64,000 nt of DNA from Amycolatopsis regifaucium (GCF_001613935.1 NZ_LQCI01000014.1:69383-133382); one strand, 5' to 3'; shown: positions 50,789 through 60,090, counted from the first letter of the stretch. A program made the numbers and translations. The notes: a model not told the origin generated them from the sequence alone.

Positions 50789-52402
50789 ATGACGAGCACG
50801 ACACCGGCGAGCGCGAGCCAGCACACCGAAGGCCCGGCCACCATCGGCGGCGTCCCCGGCGCCCCGGCGTCGGCGAGGGCGGAGCGGCTCGTGGGGCGGG
50901 TCGTGGGCGGCAAGGACTCCGCGCCGGTCCAGATGCGCGCCCCGTTCACCGGAGAGCCGATCGCCACGCTCCCCCAGGCCACCGACGCCGACGTCCGCGC
51001 CGTCTTCGATCAGGCGCGCGAGGCGCAGCGCTCGTGGGCCGAACGCTCGGTCGAGGACCGCCAGCGCATCCTTGTCCGCCTGCACGACCTGGTCTTGAAG
51101 CGCCAGGAAGAGGCGCTCGACCTCGTGCAGATCGAGGCGGGCAAGGCGCGGATGGACGCTTTCGACGAAGTCAGCGCCACCGCCCTCGTGGCCGCCTACT
51201 ACGGCAAGCACAGCGCGAAGTTCCTGTCGCCGCGCCGCCCCGCCGGGCTGATCCCGGTACTGACGAAGGTCGGCGAGATCCGGCACCCGAAGGGCGTCGT
51301 CGGGATCATCTCGCCGTGGAACTACCCGCTCGCGCTCACCGCGATGGACGTCCTGCCCGCGCTCGCGGCGGGCAACGCCGTCGTGCAGAAGCCGGACAAC
51401 CAGACCGCGCTTTCGGCCCTGTGGCTGCAGGAGCTCGCCGAGGAGGCGGGGCTGCCAGCCGGGGTCTGGCAAATCGTGCTCGGCCGCGGTTCCCGGATCG
51501 GCGACGCGCTGGTCGAGGAATCGGACTATCTGTGCTTCACCGGATCCACGCCGACGGGCAAGGGGCTCGCCGCGAAGGTGGCGGAGCGGCTGACGAGCTA
51601 CTCGCTGGAACTCGGCGGCAAGAACCCGATGATCGTGCTGCCCGACGCGGACATCGCCAAAACCGCCGCGGGCGCGGTGACCGCGTGCTTCTCCTCCGCG
51701 GGCCAGCTGTGCGTTTCCGTCGAACGGATCTACGTCCACGAATCCATCCGCGAGGAGTTCACGCGCGCCTTCGTCGCCAAGACCGCCGCGCTGCGTCTCG
51801 GAGGCGCCCTCGACTACCAGGCGCAGATGGGTTCGCTGACCTCGGAAGACCAGCTGGCGACCGTGTCGGCGCATGTCGAAGACGCTCGCTCCAAGGGCGC
51901 GAAGGTGCTCACCGGTGGCAAGGCCCGCCCTGATCTCGGCCCGCTGTTCTACGAGCCCACCGTCCTCACCGACGTCACCGAGGACGTCAAGCTGTTCGCC
52001 GAAGAGACCTTCGGGCCGGTCGTGTCGATCTACGGCTACACCGACGTCACCGAGGCGATCGAGCGCGCCAACGACACGCGGTTCGGGCTGAACGCGAGTG
52101 TGTGGTCGCGCAACGGCCGCGCGGGCTGGGAGGTCGCGGCGCGGCTGAAGGCCGGGACCGTCAACGTCAACGAAGGCTTCGCGGCGACCTTCGGGACCGT
52201 GGGGCTGCCGATGGGCGGGATGAAGGAGTCCGGCGTCGGACGGCGTAACGGTGCCGAAGGGCTGCTTAAGTACACCGAGGCCCAGGCGATCGCGCTGCAG
52301 CGCGGGATGCCGCTGCGCCCCGGCCGCGGCATCCCGCCGAAGCTGTGGGCGAAGACCCTGAGCGTGAGCCTGAAGGTCCTCCGCCGCCTTCCGCGCCGCT
52401 GA
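50789..52402 (+). CDS. gabD2: Aldehyde dehydrogenase, succinate-semialdehyde dehydrogenase type (GabD2)
   Basis: 537 residues. Seen: ISPWNYPLALTAMDVLPALAAGNAVVQKPDN (NAD(P) site), FTGSTPTGKGL, LELGGKNPMIV with the general-base Glu, SSAGQLCVSVERI with the catalytic Cys, and the C-terminal GGMKESGVGRRNGAEGLLKYTE. This resembles the mycobacterial GabD2 group, which oxidises succinic semialdehyde to succinate with NADP. ATG 50789 has GGAG five bases upstream; the frame is open for 40 codons before it but without family similarity. Followed by a hairpin (52407-52471). Confidence 0.87.
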   Translation: MTSTTPASASQHTEGPATIGGVPGAPASARAERLVGRVVGGKDSAPVQMRAPFTGEPIATLPQATDADVRAVFDQAREAQRSWAERSVEDRQRILVRLHDLVLKRQEEALDLVQIEAGKARMDAFDEVSATALVAAYYGKHSAKFLSPRRPAGLIPVLTKVGEIRHPKGVVGIISPWNYPLALTAMDVLPALAAGNAVVQKPDNQTALSALWLQELAEEAGLPAGVWQIVLGRGSRIGDALVEESDYLCFTGSTPTGKGLAAKVAERLTSYSLELGGKNPMIVLPDADIAKTAAGAVTACFSSAGQLCVSVERIYVHESIREEFTRAFVAKTAALRLGGALDYQAQMGSLTSEDQLATVSAHVEDARSKGAKVLTGGKARPDLGPLFYEPTVLTDVTEDVKLFAEETFGPVVSIYGYTDVTEAIERANDTRFGLNASVWSRNGRAGWEVAARLKAGTVNVNEGFAATFGTVGLPMGGMKESGVGRRNGAEGLLKYTEAQAIALQRGMPLRPGRGIPPKLWAKTLSVSLKVLRRLPRR

Positions 52403-52406
52403 TTCA

Positions 52407-52471
52407 CGCATTTAGTCCTCTGAATGCGGTACTTGCACCACGCAAAGACCGCATTCAGAGGACTAAACGCG
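52407..52471. terminator. Inverted repeat of AGTCCTCTGAATGCGG family
   Basis: Arms of 24 bases, 52407-52430 and 52448-52471, one mismatch. It holds AGTCCTCTGAATGCGG. It begins five bases after the GabD2 stop and ends two bases before the LAL stop on the opposite strand, so it can terminate both. Confidence 0.78.
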
Positions 52472-52472
52472 T

Positions 52473-55400
52473 TCAGGACGAGGTGGGGGCGGCCAGCAGG
52501 CCCCGGTCGTAGGCGATCGCGACGGCCTCCGCCCGGCGGCTCGCGCCGAGCTTCGCCATCACGCGGGAAAGGTGGACGCTCACCGTCTTCTCGCTGATGT
52601 ACAGCTCCTCGCCGACCTGCCGGTTGGTCCGGCCGAGCGCGACGCGCTCCAGCACGTCCCGTTCGCGGTCGGTGAGCGGGTCGACGACGTCGCGGCGCGG
52701 CGCCACGGGCTCCCCGGGCAGCTCGACGCGCGCCCGGTGACTCAGCTCCCGGACGGCTTCGCGCAGCGGACAGGCATTCAGCTTGTCGGCCACCGCGTGC
52801 ACGGCCACCAGCTCCGACGCGGCCAGCGAGGCGTCGCCGTCGGAAGCCAGCAGCGCCTTCGCGTGCTGAAGGCGGCACATGGCCTGCTCGTACACCGCGC
52901 CGTATCCGAACGCGTCGACCGCCTTCGCCCACAACGCCGGGTCCCCGGCGCCGTGCAGACAGCTGCCGAGCGCTTCCAGCCGGGCGAGCCACGCCAGTGC
53001 CTCCGGGCCCAGCGACACCGAACGCGGGACGCCGTGTTCGGCGCAGTGGCGGCCGTGGGCGAGCATCTCCTCGCCCGATTTCACCGCGGCCTCGACTGTC
53101 GCCGAGTCCCCGCGTACCCGGGCCTCGGCGGCCTGCGCGACGGCGGCCGCGAGGCCGTGCACGCTGATCCGGATCCCGCCGAGCAAGGCGGGCTCGACCT
53201 CTTCGATCCAGTCGATCAACTCGTGCGCCTGCCGCACCGCGCCCGCGTGGTCCCTTCGCCACGTCGCGAGCTGGATGCCCGCGTCACCCGCGGCCAGCGC
53301 GATCGAAACGTCCGTGCTCCAGTGCTGTCGCAAACCGGCGAGGATCTTGTCCGCGTCTCCGAACCGTCCCCTGGCGACGACGAACTGCGCCCAGATACTC
53401 AAAAACCGTGCCGCGACGGCACTCGAAACCCCGCGGCCCGCTCGGCCGGCGTCGTCGTCGTTCGGCCAGTCCCCGCTGACGTACCGCAGCGTGAGGTGTT
53501 TGGTCCGCAGTTCGATCCCGAACGAGCTCCAGGTCAGCCCGGTCTCCTCGGCTCGCTTGATCCCCTTGGCGTAGTACTTCAGCGCAGGCTGGATCTCGGC
53601 CCGATCGTCGTAGCTCAGCCCGAGGAAGTGCAGCGCCCGGAGTTCACCGTTGAGCGCGCCCGCTTCCTTGGCCTTCCGCTCCGCCTGCCGCAGCCGCTCC
53701 CGTGCCTCCTCGACGTCGCCCGCGGAGTCGGCCAGCGTGCCGAGCGAGACCAGCGCGGCCGCCTCCGCCCCGTCCGCGCCGACGGCCCTCGCGTCGGCGA
53801 CCGCGGCCAACGCGCACTTCAGCGCCTCTTCGTACCTGTCGATCAGGCGCAGGATGCCCGCCCTGGTGGCGAGCACCCAGGCCCGCGCGGAACTCGCCTC
53901 GGTGTGTTCGACCAGCTCCCAGGCCTTGTCGATCGCCTCGACGACCTCGTCCAGTGTGCCGTCGACCGAAAGCAGCGCCTCCGCGTGCCGCCGCCAGACC
54001 TTGGCGGCCCGTTCGCCGCCGGTGTCCGGCCCGAGGGCCTCGGTCGCGGACCGCGAGTAGGCGACCGCCCGCTCCGGTTCCCCCGACGTGCTCGCGAAAT
54101 ACGAAGCCTCGTGCAGGAGGCGGAGTTCGTCGACGCCCGGCGGCCGGTCCGCCGGGGGTACGGCGTCCCAGATGGACAGTGCCTGCTCGACGTGCCGCAG
54201 CGCGGAACCGGGCGCGCCCAGCTTCTCCGCTTCGTCCATCGCGCGCAGCAACGCGGCCAGCGCGGTGACGAAGTCCTTGCTCTCCAGGCTGTGGTGCGCG
54301 AGCCGCGCGTCCTGGCCCCGGCTCTGTGCCCGGCCGCGGATACGCGCCGCGTAGGCCGCGTGCATGCGCACCCGCTCCCCCGGCAACAGATCGCCGTAGA
54401 CCGCTTCCTGCAGCAGCGCGTGCCGGAAGGTGTAGAAACCGTTCTCGATCACCAGCACGTGATGCTGCACCGCCTCGCGCAGTGCCTCGTCGAGTTCGAG
54501 CTCGTCCAGGCCGGAGATCTCGGTGAGCGCCGCGTGCGCCACCGCGTCCTTGGCGACCGAGACCACTCGCAGCACCCGGCGGGTGACCGGCGAAAGCTGC
54601 TCCACCCTGGCGAGGAGCACTTCGGCCAGCCCGGCGGGGAGCTCACGGCAGTCCTTCGCGGACGCGAGCAGCTCCTCGACGAAGAAGGGATTGCCCTCGG
54701 ACCGGGCGACGATGTCGGCGATCATGTCCTGGCTGATCGGCTCGTCGGCCAGCGCCTCGACGAAGGCACGCGCGTCCTCGGCGCCGAACGGCTTGACCTC
54801 GACACGTTCGACCGCGCCCAGCCGGACCACCTCGGACAGCAGAGCACGCAACGGATGCCGCCGGTGCACGTCCTCCTCGCGGTAGCTCGCCACCAGCAGC
54901 AACCGCTGGGTGCGCAGCCTCGTCAGCAGGAAGGACAGCAGGTTGCGGGTGGAGCCGTCGGCCCAGTGCAGATCCTCCAGCAGGATCACCACCGGCCGGC
55001 GCTGCGCGATGGCGGTCAGCACCCCCAGTACCGCGTCGAACAGCTGGAGCTGGCCGAGGTCCTGTTCGGGCCGGAGCCGTTGCGTCGACACCCGTTCGCT
55101 CGCGGTGAGCTGACCGTCTTCGATGGCGGGGAAGTCCTCCGCCTGCTGCAGCTGCGGGAGCAGCCTGCCCAGCGCCGGCCGGGCCCGGACCGCGGCGGTG
55201 ACCGCGGGATCGGAAGTCGTCGCCAGCGGCGCGAGCGCCTCGGCGAACGGAAGATAAGGGAGACCGCCCTCGTGGACGTCGATACAGCGCCCGGTGAGCA
55301 CCAGGGCGCCCGTGGACGCGGCGAATTCGCCGAGCGCGGTCAGCAGCCGGGTCTTGCCGACACCGGCGTCACCGGAGAGCAGCACCGCGCCGGCCTCGGC

Positions 55401-55496
55401 CCGTTCTGCACGGGCGAAGGCGGCGCGGAGCTGCCGCATCTCCTGAGTGCGGGCGACGATCGGGATTCCGGAGCCAAGACGGGGCACAAGGTGCAT
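52473..55496 (-). CDS. LuxR-family regulator with AAA ATPase domain (LAL family)
   Basis: 1007 residues. N-terminal AAA domain with Walker A GDAGVGKTRLL (about 42-52) and Walker B ILLEDLHWADGS; a long alpha-helical region, TPR-like, from about 360-900; then the LuxR HTH in the last 65 residues, LTDRERDVLERVALGRTNRQVGEELYISEKTVSVHLSRVMAKLG. This is a LAL regulator of the MalT type, an ATP-dependent activator; the inducer is unknown. ATG 55496. It does not sit inside a secondary-metabolite cluster here. Confidence 0.9.
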   Translation of the reverse strand: MHLVPRLGSGIPIVARTQEMRQLRAAFARAERAEAGAVLLSGDAGVGKTRLLTALGEFAASTGALVLTGRCIDVHEGGLPYLPFAEALAPLATTSDPAVTAAVRARPALGRLLPQLQQAEDFPAIEDGQLTASERVSTQRLRPEQDLGQLQLFDAVLGVLTAIAQRRPVVILLEDLHWADGSTRNLLSFLLTRLRTQRLLLVASYREEDVHRRHPLRALLSEVVRLGAVERVEVKPFGAEDARAFVEALADEPISQDMIADIVARSEGNPFFVEELLASAKDCRELPAGLAEVLLARVEQLSPVTRRVLRVVSVAKDAVAHAALTEISGLDELELDEALREAVQHHVLVIENGFYTFRHALLQEAVYGDLLPGERVRMHAAYAARIRGRAQSRGQDARLAHHSLESKDFVTALAALLRAMDEAEKLGAPGSALRHVEQALSIWDAVPPADRPPGVDELRLLHEASYFASTSGEPERAVAYSRSATEALGPDTGGERAAKVWRRHAEALLSVDGTLDEVVEAIDKAWELVEHTEASSARAWVLATRAGILRLIDRYEEALKCALAAVADARAVGADGAEAAALVSLGTLADSAGDVEEARERLRQAERKAKEAGALNGELRALHFLGLSYDDRAEIQPALKYYAKGIKRAEETGLTWSSFGIELRTKHLTLRYVSGDWPNDDDAGRAGRGVSSAVAARFLSIWAQFVVARGRFGDADKILAGLRQHWSTDVSIALAAGDAGIQLATWRRDHAGAVRQAHELIDWIEEVEPALLGGIRISVHGLAAAVAQAAEARVRGDSATVEAAVKSGEEMLAHGRHCAEHGVPRSVSLGPEALAWLARLEALGSCLHGAGDPALWAKAVDAFGYGAVYEQAMCRLQHAKALLASDGDASLAASELVAVHAVADKLNACPLREAVRELSHRARVELPGEPVAPRRDVVDPLTDRERDVLERVALGRTNRQVGEELYISEKTVSVHLSRVMAKLGASRRAEAVAIAYDRGLLAAPTSS

Positions 55497-55559
55497 TCTT
55501 GCCTACCGGGCCGACAACTTCGCCTGTGTTTTCGCCGAGAGCTTCATCGCACTCGACCT

Positions 55560-55772
55560 CTACCTGGTGATCTCGCCGCTGCGAGCGGGCACCTGCCCGG
55601 CTTCGCGGCGCTGCTGGACGGGCACCCGGACTTCGGCACGGTGCGCCCGAGCCCGCTTGGTCACCCGGCGAGCCCGGTCGACCCAGACACTGCGGCCGGC
55701 CTTCTGCAGCTCTTCCCGCCGGTAAGCCACCTCGGCCAGTACTCCGACGAGCATCGCGTCATTGCTGTGCAT
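55560..55772 (-). CDS. Small basic protein, unknown function
   Basis: 70 residues starting MHSNDAMLVGVLAEVAYRREELQKAG, then an Arg-rich end VDRARRVTKRARAHRAEVRV. ATG 55772 is preferred over the longer frame from 55856 because AAGGGG lies seven bases upstream. A 22-base palindrome sits 20 bases upstream of it. Its downstream end is 63 bases from the start of the LAL gene. No family recognised. Confidence 0.58.
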   Translation of the reverse strand: MHSNDAMLVGVLAEVAYRREELQKAGRSVWVDRARRVTKRARAHRAEVRVPVQQRREAGQVPARSGEITR

Positions 55773-55791
55773 CACGTTTCCCCTTAGGAAC

Positions 55792-55813
55792 TCACTACCT
55801 GGTTTGGTAGTGA
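55792..55813. promoter_or_regulatory. 22-base palindrome upstream of the small basic gene
   Basis: TCACTACC (55792-55799) and GGTAGTGA (55806-55813) are perfect inverted arms around TGGTTT. It lies 20 bases before the ribosome site of the 70-residue gene. Confidence 0.65.
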
Positions 55814-55935
55814 CCAGATTCGTCCTGAGGGGTGCCTCGCAGCATCGGGTGATCACCTACACCCGGACGTGATTCGACCCCTTACTCCCGCCCATCCCCT
55901 GCTCGGGGGGCGTAAGGGGTCGAAGTCCAGCGTCT

Positions 55936-56145
55936 CTAGTCGTGAGCCGGGCCACTCTGGCGTACCGCGCTGAGCAGCCCCCGCCAAGCGTGCGGCGAAA
56001 GGCGGAAGGCTCCTCCTTCGGGATCTTTCGAGTCCCTCAGCGCGGCACCCGAACCGGTGAAGGCGACCTCGACGCAGTCGTTGCCGCCACCGCTGTGGCT
56101 GCTCTTCCGCCAGTGGGCCTGGCAAAGATCATCGTTGGGCGTCAT
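55936..56145 (-). CDS. DUF397 protein, partner of the XRE regulator
   Basis: 69 residues of the DUF397 family: HWRKSSHSGGGNDCVEVAF, then LRDSKDPEGGAFRLSPHAWRGLLSAV. DUF397 proteins are almost always encoded beside a Scr1-like XRE regulator and are thought to form an antitoxin-like or signalling pair with it. ATG 56145, 12 bases after the regulator's stop, same strand. Confidence 0.9.
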   Translation of the reverse strand: MTPNDDLCQAHWRKSSHSGGGNDCVEVAFTGSGAALRDSKDPEGGAFRLSPHAWRGLLSAVRQSGPAHD

Positions 56146-56157
56146 GCTCCCCGCTCC

Positions 56158-57078
56158 TTACTTGTTTCCAGGGACCTCGAGCGCACCGAGGTCTCGATAC
56201 TGCGGTGTATTCGGGAGGGCCGCCTGTTCGGCGAACCTTCCGGCGGCCTCGGCGATCACCTCGACCGAGTCGTCCGGTTTCAACGCGGCGGCACGGAGAT
56301 GGTCGAACATCAACGCGTATCGCCGGACGTCCGGGGGTTCCTCCAGGTAGAGCCCGCTGGAGGTGCTGTCGACGTAGACCACGTCGGTGTCGGCCAGTTC
56401 GGGGAAGCCCATGATGAGGAACGGACCCTCCATCCCGGGATGGGCACCCGCGCCGAACGGCACGATCTGGATGGTCACGTTCGCCCTCCCCGCCATCGCG
56501 ACCATCCGGTACAGCTGTTCCGCCATCACCTCGGCCCCGTCGACCGTGCGATGCAGGACCGCTTCGTCCATGACGGCCCAGTACTCCGGCGGCGAAGGGT
56601 CGGTCAGCAGTTCCTGCCGCGCCATCCGCGCCGCTACCCGGCGCCTGACCTCGGCTTCCTCGGCGTCGGGCCGCATCGCCCTGATCACGGCCCTGGCGTA
56701 ACGCTCGGTCTGCAGCAGTCCCGGCACGAGCAGCGCCTGGAACGCGCGAAGGGAACTCGCGTCCGCCTCCAAGCCGACGAAGGTGCCGGTGAACACCTCG
56801 TTATACGCGTGCCACCAGCCGCGTTTGCGCGCTTCCCTGGCCAGCTGGACGAGCGCCTCCTGCTCGTCGCCGGCGATGCCGTACAGCTCGAGCATGTCGC
56901 GCGCGTCGCGCGGGGTGACGCCGACGTGTCCCGTCTCGATGCGGCTGACCTTCGAAGCCGAGCATTCGAGCTTCTCGCTCACCTCGTCGATGGTGAGGTC
57001 GGCCGCCTCGCGCAAGCGCCTCAGCTCGCTCGCCAGTCTCCGGCGGCGCACGGTGGGCCCTTGTCCCCTCGTCATCAC
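56158..57078 (-). CDS. XRE-family regulator with DUF5753 C-terminus (Scr1/BldB-linked type)
   Basis: 306 residues. HTH: LRRLREAADLTIDEVSEKLECSASKVSRIETGHVGVTPRDARDMLELYG; the rest (DUF5753) has NEVFTGTFVGLEADASSLRAFQALLVPGLLQTERYARA and VAMAGRANVTIQIVPFGAGAHPGMEGPF. Such regulators pair with DUF397 proteins and affect development in streptomycetes. ATG 57078 (57075 also possible). Confidence 0.9.
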   Translation of the reverse strand: MMTRGQGPTVRRRRLASELRRLREAADLTIDEVSEKLECSASKVSRIETGHVGVTPRDARDMLELYGIAGDEQEALVQLAREARKRGWWHAYNEVFTGTFVGLEADASSLRAFQALLVPGLLQTERYARAVIRAMRPDAEEAEVRRRVAARMARQELLTDPSPPEYWAVMDEAVLHRTVDGAEVMAEQLYRMVAMAGRANVTIQIVPFGAGAHPGMEGPFLIMGFPELADTDVVYVDSTSSGLYLEEPPDVRRYALMFDHLRAAALKPDDSVEVIAEAAGRFAEQAALPNTPQYRDLGALEVPGNK

Positions 57079-57498
57079 GGCACCTCCACAAGACTGTCCG
57101 GGCTACACCGATCGCGACACGGCGGGCAGAACGGTGTTCGCCTCACCTCGCACAACCACATCTAACCAGCCCGAGACACATTCGGTGAGATGGTCACAGG
57201 ACCATTTTCCGGAACCGCCGGATTTTCATCCTGCAATTTGCAGATTGCCGTTGTAGGTTGAGCATCGTGCGACGCTCGCGGCCCGGGCGCGGGCTCGCGA
57301 GCTGCACCGATGGGACTCCGAAAGGGTACCTGTCTAAGCCAGATTCACCCGGCGCAGGGCCGGAGCCGTCCCCCGATCGGTTCCGGCCCTCCCTTATGCC
57401 CGCAGCCCTTACTTAATGCTCTGGCTCCAGATGTTAATGCGTTTCGCCATTCCCTCTAGAGGGTGGACAAAACGCGTTCCGATGCGGAACGTCACCGT
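57079..57498. other. 420-base stretch with a C-loop hairpin
   Basis: Between the XRE and TesB genes, both leftward, so it must contain the XRE promoter and TesB terminator. A hairpin at 57356-57390 has 12-base arms (one mismatch) around a loop rich in C and beginning GTCCCCCGATC. It could be the TesB terminator or part of a small RNA. The segment 57170-57260 is AT-richer. No gene seen. Confidence 0.5.
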
Positions 57499-58398
57499 TC
57501 ACACCACCCGGAGAAGGCCCTCCTGCACGACGGTGGCGATGTGTGTTCCGTCCGCGGCGAAGAACCGGCCCGTGGCCAGACCCCGGGCACCCGAGGCGGT
57601 CGGCGACGCGGAGTCGTAGAGGAACCACTCGTCGGCGCGGAACGGGCGGTGGAACCACAGCGCGTGGTCGAGGCTGGCGCCGAGCACCTTGTCGAGATCC
57701 CAGTAGACGCCGTGCCGCGCGAGGACCGAGTCCAGCAACGTCATGTCGGAGGCGTAGGTCAGGACGCAGACGTGCAGCAGCTGCTGGTCCGGGAGTTTGC
57801 CGTCGGCCCGCATCCAGACCTGGTTCCTGGCGGGGCGCTCACCGGACTTCCGGGTCACCCACGGCGGGTCGTTGACGTAGCGCAGGTCGATCGGGCGCGG
57901 CCGGTCGAGGTGGCCCATGAAGTAGCCCTCGGCGCGCTCCTGCAGCGTCGGGAGCGCCTCGGGATCGGGCACGTCGGGCATCGTCTCGGAGTGCTCGATG
58001 CCGCCCTCGTCCTTCTGGAACGACGCCGACAGCGAGAAGATCGCCTTGCCGTGCTGGATGCCCACGACCCGGCGGGTGGTGAACGAGCGGCCGTCACGGA
58101 TGCGGTCGACCTCGTAGACGATCGGGACACTCGGGTCGCCGCCGCGGATGAAGTACGCGTGCAGCGAGTGGACCTTCCGCTCCTCGGGCACCGTCCGGCC
58201 GGCGGCGACCAGCGCCTGCCCCGCGACCTGCCCGCCGAACACGCGCACCGGCGAATGGGCCGGTGAGACGCCGCGGAAGATGTTCTCTTCGATCTTCTCC
58301 AAGTCCAGCAGCGCGACCAACCGGTCGAGCACGGGCTGGCCGCCCACTCCGCCGGTGGTGTCGAATCCGGCCGCGGCCTCCCTGGCCATCTCAGTCAT
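57499..58398 (-). CDS. tesB: Acyl-CoA thioesterase II (TesB)
   Basis: 299 residues, double hot-dog. Seen: VFGGQVAGQALVAAGRTVPEERKVHSLHAYFIRGGDPSVPIVYEVDRIRDG, the TesB signature with the catalytic Asp and His region, and the C-terminal HHALWFHRPFRADEWFLYDS variant (here DHALWFHRPF). It hydrolyses medium- and long-chain acyl-CoA. ATG 58398 is taken as the start because the frame upstream has no family similarity; an in-frame ATG only nine bases later is possible. Its neighbour is pyruvate kinase on the same strand, the usual actinobacterial order (pyk-tesB). Confidence 0.9.
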   Translation of the reverse strand: MTEMAREAAAGFDTTGGVGGQPVLDRLVALLDLEKIEENIFRGVSPAHSPVRVFGGQVAGQALVAAGRTVPEERKVHSLHAYFIRGGDPSVPIVYEVDRIRDGRSFTTRRVVGIQHGKAIFSLSASFQKDEGGIEHSETMPDVPDPEALPTLQERAEGYFMGHLDRPRPIDLRYVNDPPWVTRKSGERPARNQVWMRADGKLPDQQLLHVCVLTYASDMTLLDSVLARHGVYWDLDKVLGASLDHALWFHRPFRADEWFLYDSASPTASGARGLATGRFFAADGTHIATVVQEGLLRVV

Positions 58399-58484
58399 AA
58401 GCGGAACCCTATGCGGTCGGACCGTCCAGGGCCTCCGTGAGGCGGGACGTTTGTCGCGAAGACCACCTTCGGGACACCTCGGAC

Positions 58485-58537
58485 GCAATGAAGGGGCCTT
58501 TCATCGCAAATTTTGCGATGAAAGGCCCCTTCATTGC
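58485..58537. terminator. Perfect 26-base-arm inverted repeat with GCAAATTTTGC centre
   Basis: Arms 58485-58510 and 58512-58537 fully complementary around a single central base. The centre is GCAAATTTTGC, the stem AATGAAGGGGCCTTTCATC. It lies between the tesB and pyk genes, 18 bases after the pyk stop on that gene's strand. Confidence 0.82.
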
Positions 58538-58555
58538 ACTCGCGGGCGGGCGGCG

Positions 58556-59980
58556 TCAGGCGTGGTCGTCCTCGCCGAGCCGGTGCACCCGGATGAGGTT
58601 GGTCGAGCCGATCGTTCCCGGCGGGGAGCCGGCGACGATGACCACGAGGTCACCCTTGGCGTACTTGCCCATTTCGAGCATCGCGTGGTCGACCTGCTGG
58701 ATCATCTGGTCGGTGGAGCCGACCTTCGGCACGATCCGGGTGGTGGTGCCCCAGGTCATTGCGAGCTGGCTGCGGACGCTCTCCTCCGGTGTGAACGCCA
58801 GCAGCGGCAGCCGCGTGTGCAGCCGCGCCAGCCGCCGGACCGTGTCGCCGGACTGGGTGAAGGCGACCAGCGCCTTGGCGTTCAGCCGCTCGCCGATGTC
58901 GCGGGCGGCGTAGGAGATGACGCCGCGCTTGGTGCGGGGGACGTGCGACAGCGGCGGCACGACCGGGGAGTCGGTCTCGACGGCCTCGATGATCCGGCCC
59001 ATGGTCTGGACGACCTCGATGGCGTAGCGGCCGACGCTGGTCTCACCCGAGAGCATGAGGGCGTCCGCGCCGTCGAGCACCGCGTTGGCGACGTCCGAGG
59101 CCTCCGCGCGGGTCGGGCGGGAGCTGTTGATCATCGATTCGAGCATCTGCGTCGCGACGATGACCGGCTTCGCGTTCTCGCGGGCGATCTGGATGGTGCG
59201 CTTCTGCACCAGCGGGACCTGCTCCAGCGGGAGTTCGACACCGAGGTCACCACGGGCGATCATCACCGCGTCGAAGGCCAGCACGATGGCTTCGAGGTTG
59301 TAGACCGCTTCGGGCTTCTCGATCTTCGCGACGACGGGGAGACGACCCTTGCCGACGCGGTCCATCACCTGGTGGACCAGGTCGATGTCGGCGGGCGAAC
59401 GGACGAACGACAGCGCGATGAAGTCCACGCCGAGTTCGAGCGCGAATTCGAGGTCCTCGATGTCCTTTTCGGACAGCGCCGGCACGGAAACGTCCATACC
59501 GGGCAGGGAAACGCCCTTGTTGTTGCTGACAGGGCCACCTTCGGTGACCTCGCAGACGACGTCCGGGCCGTCGACCTCCTTGACCACGAGGCCGACCTTG
59601 CCGTCGTCCACCAGGAGACGGTCACCGGGCTTCGCGTCGTCGGCGAGTCCCTTGTAGGTGGTCGAGACACGGTCGTGGGTGCCCGCGACGTCCTCGACGG
59701 TGATCCGCACGATGTCGCCGTTGTGCCACTCGACCGGGCCGCCCGCGAAGGTGCCGAGACGGATCTTCGGCCCCTGAAGGTCGGCGAGGATGCCCACCGC
59801 ACGGCCGGATTCGGCGGCCGCGGACCGGATGAGGTCATAGACCTGCTTGTGGTCGCTGTGCGTCCCGTGACTGAAGTTCATCCTCGCGACGTCCATCCCG
59901 GCGTCGACGAGTTGCCGCATCTTCTCCGGCGTAGCGGTCGCGGGGCCCAGGGTACAAACGATCTTCGCGCGTCGGCTCAC
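58556..59980 (-). CDS. pyk: Pyruvate kinase
   Basis: 474 residues. Seen: MSRRAKIVCTLGPATATPEKM, GMDVARMNFSHGTHSDH, LADLQGPKIRLG, VDFIALSFVRSPADI, VVAKIEKPEAV with the catalytic Lys, MIARGDLGVELPLEQV and KPVIVATQMLESMI, all landmarks of bacterial type II pyruvate kinase; C-terminal FTQSGDTVRRLARLHTRLP lacks the specific FBP-binding loop of some enzymes. It converts phosphoenolpyruvate to pyruvate with ADP. ATG 59980. Confidence 0.97.
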   Translation of the reverse strand: MSRRAKIVCTLGPATATPEKMRQLVDAGMDVARMNFSHGTHSDHKQVYDLIRSAAAESGRAVGILADLQGPKIRLGTFAGGPVEWHNGDIVRITVEDVAGTHDRVSTTYKGLADDAKPGDRLLVDDGKVGLVVKEVDGPDVVCEVTEGGPVSNNKGVSLPGMDVSVPALSEKDIEDLEFALELGVDFIALSFVRSPADIDLVHQVMDRVGKGRLPVVAKIEKPEAVYNLEAIVLAFDAVMIARGDLGVELPLEQVPLVQKRTIQIARENAKPVIVATQMLESMINSSRPTRAEASDVANAVLDGADALMLSGETSVGRYAIEVVQTMGRIIEAVETDSPVVPPLSHVPRTKRGVISYAARDIGERLNAKALVAFTQSGDTVRRLARLHTRLPLLAFTPEESVRSQLAMTWGTTTRIVPKVGSTDQMIQQVDHAMLEMGKYAKGDLVVIVAGSPPGTIGSTNLIRVHRLGEDDHA

Positions 59981-60090
59981 GTTCGTACAGCGTAGTCCCT
60001 CATCGGTTATCCGTCTTTACCGATACCGAAAGTTCAAGAAAAGTGTCAGTTCACCAGGCGGATCGACAACCACCGAACGAGGTTCGACGG

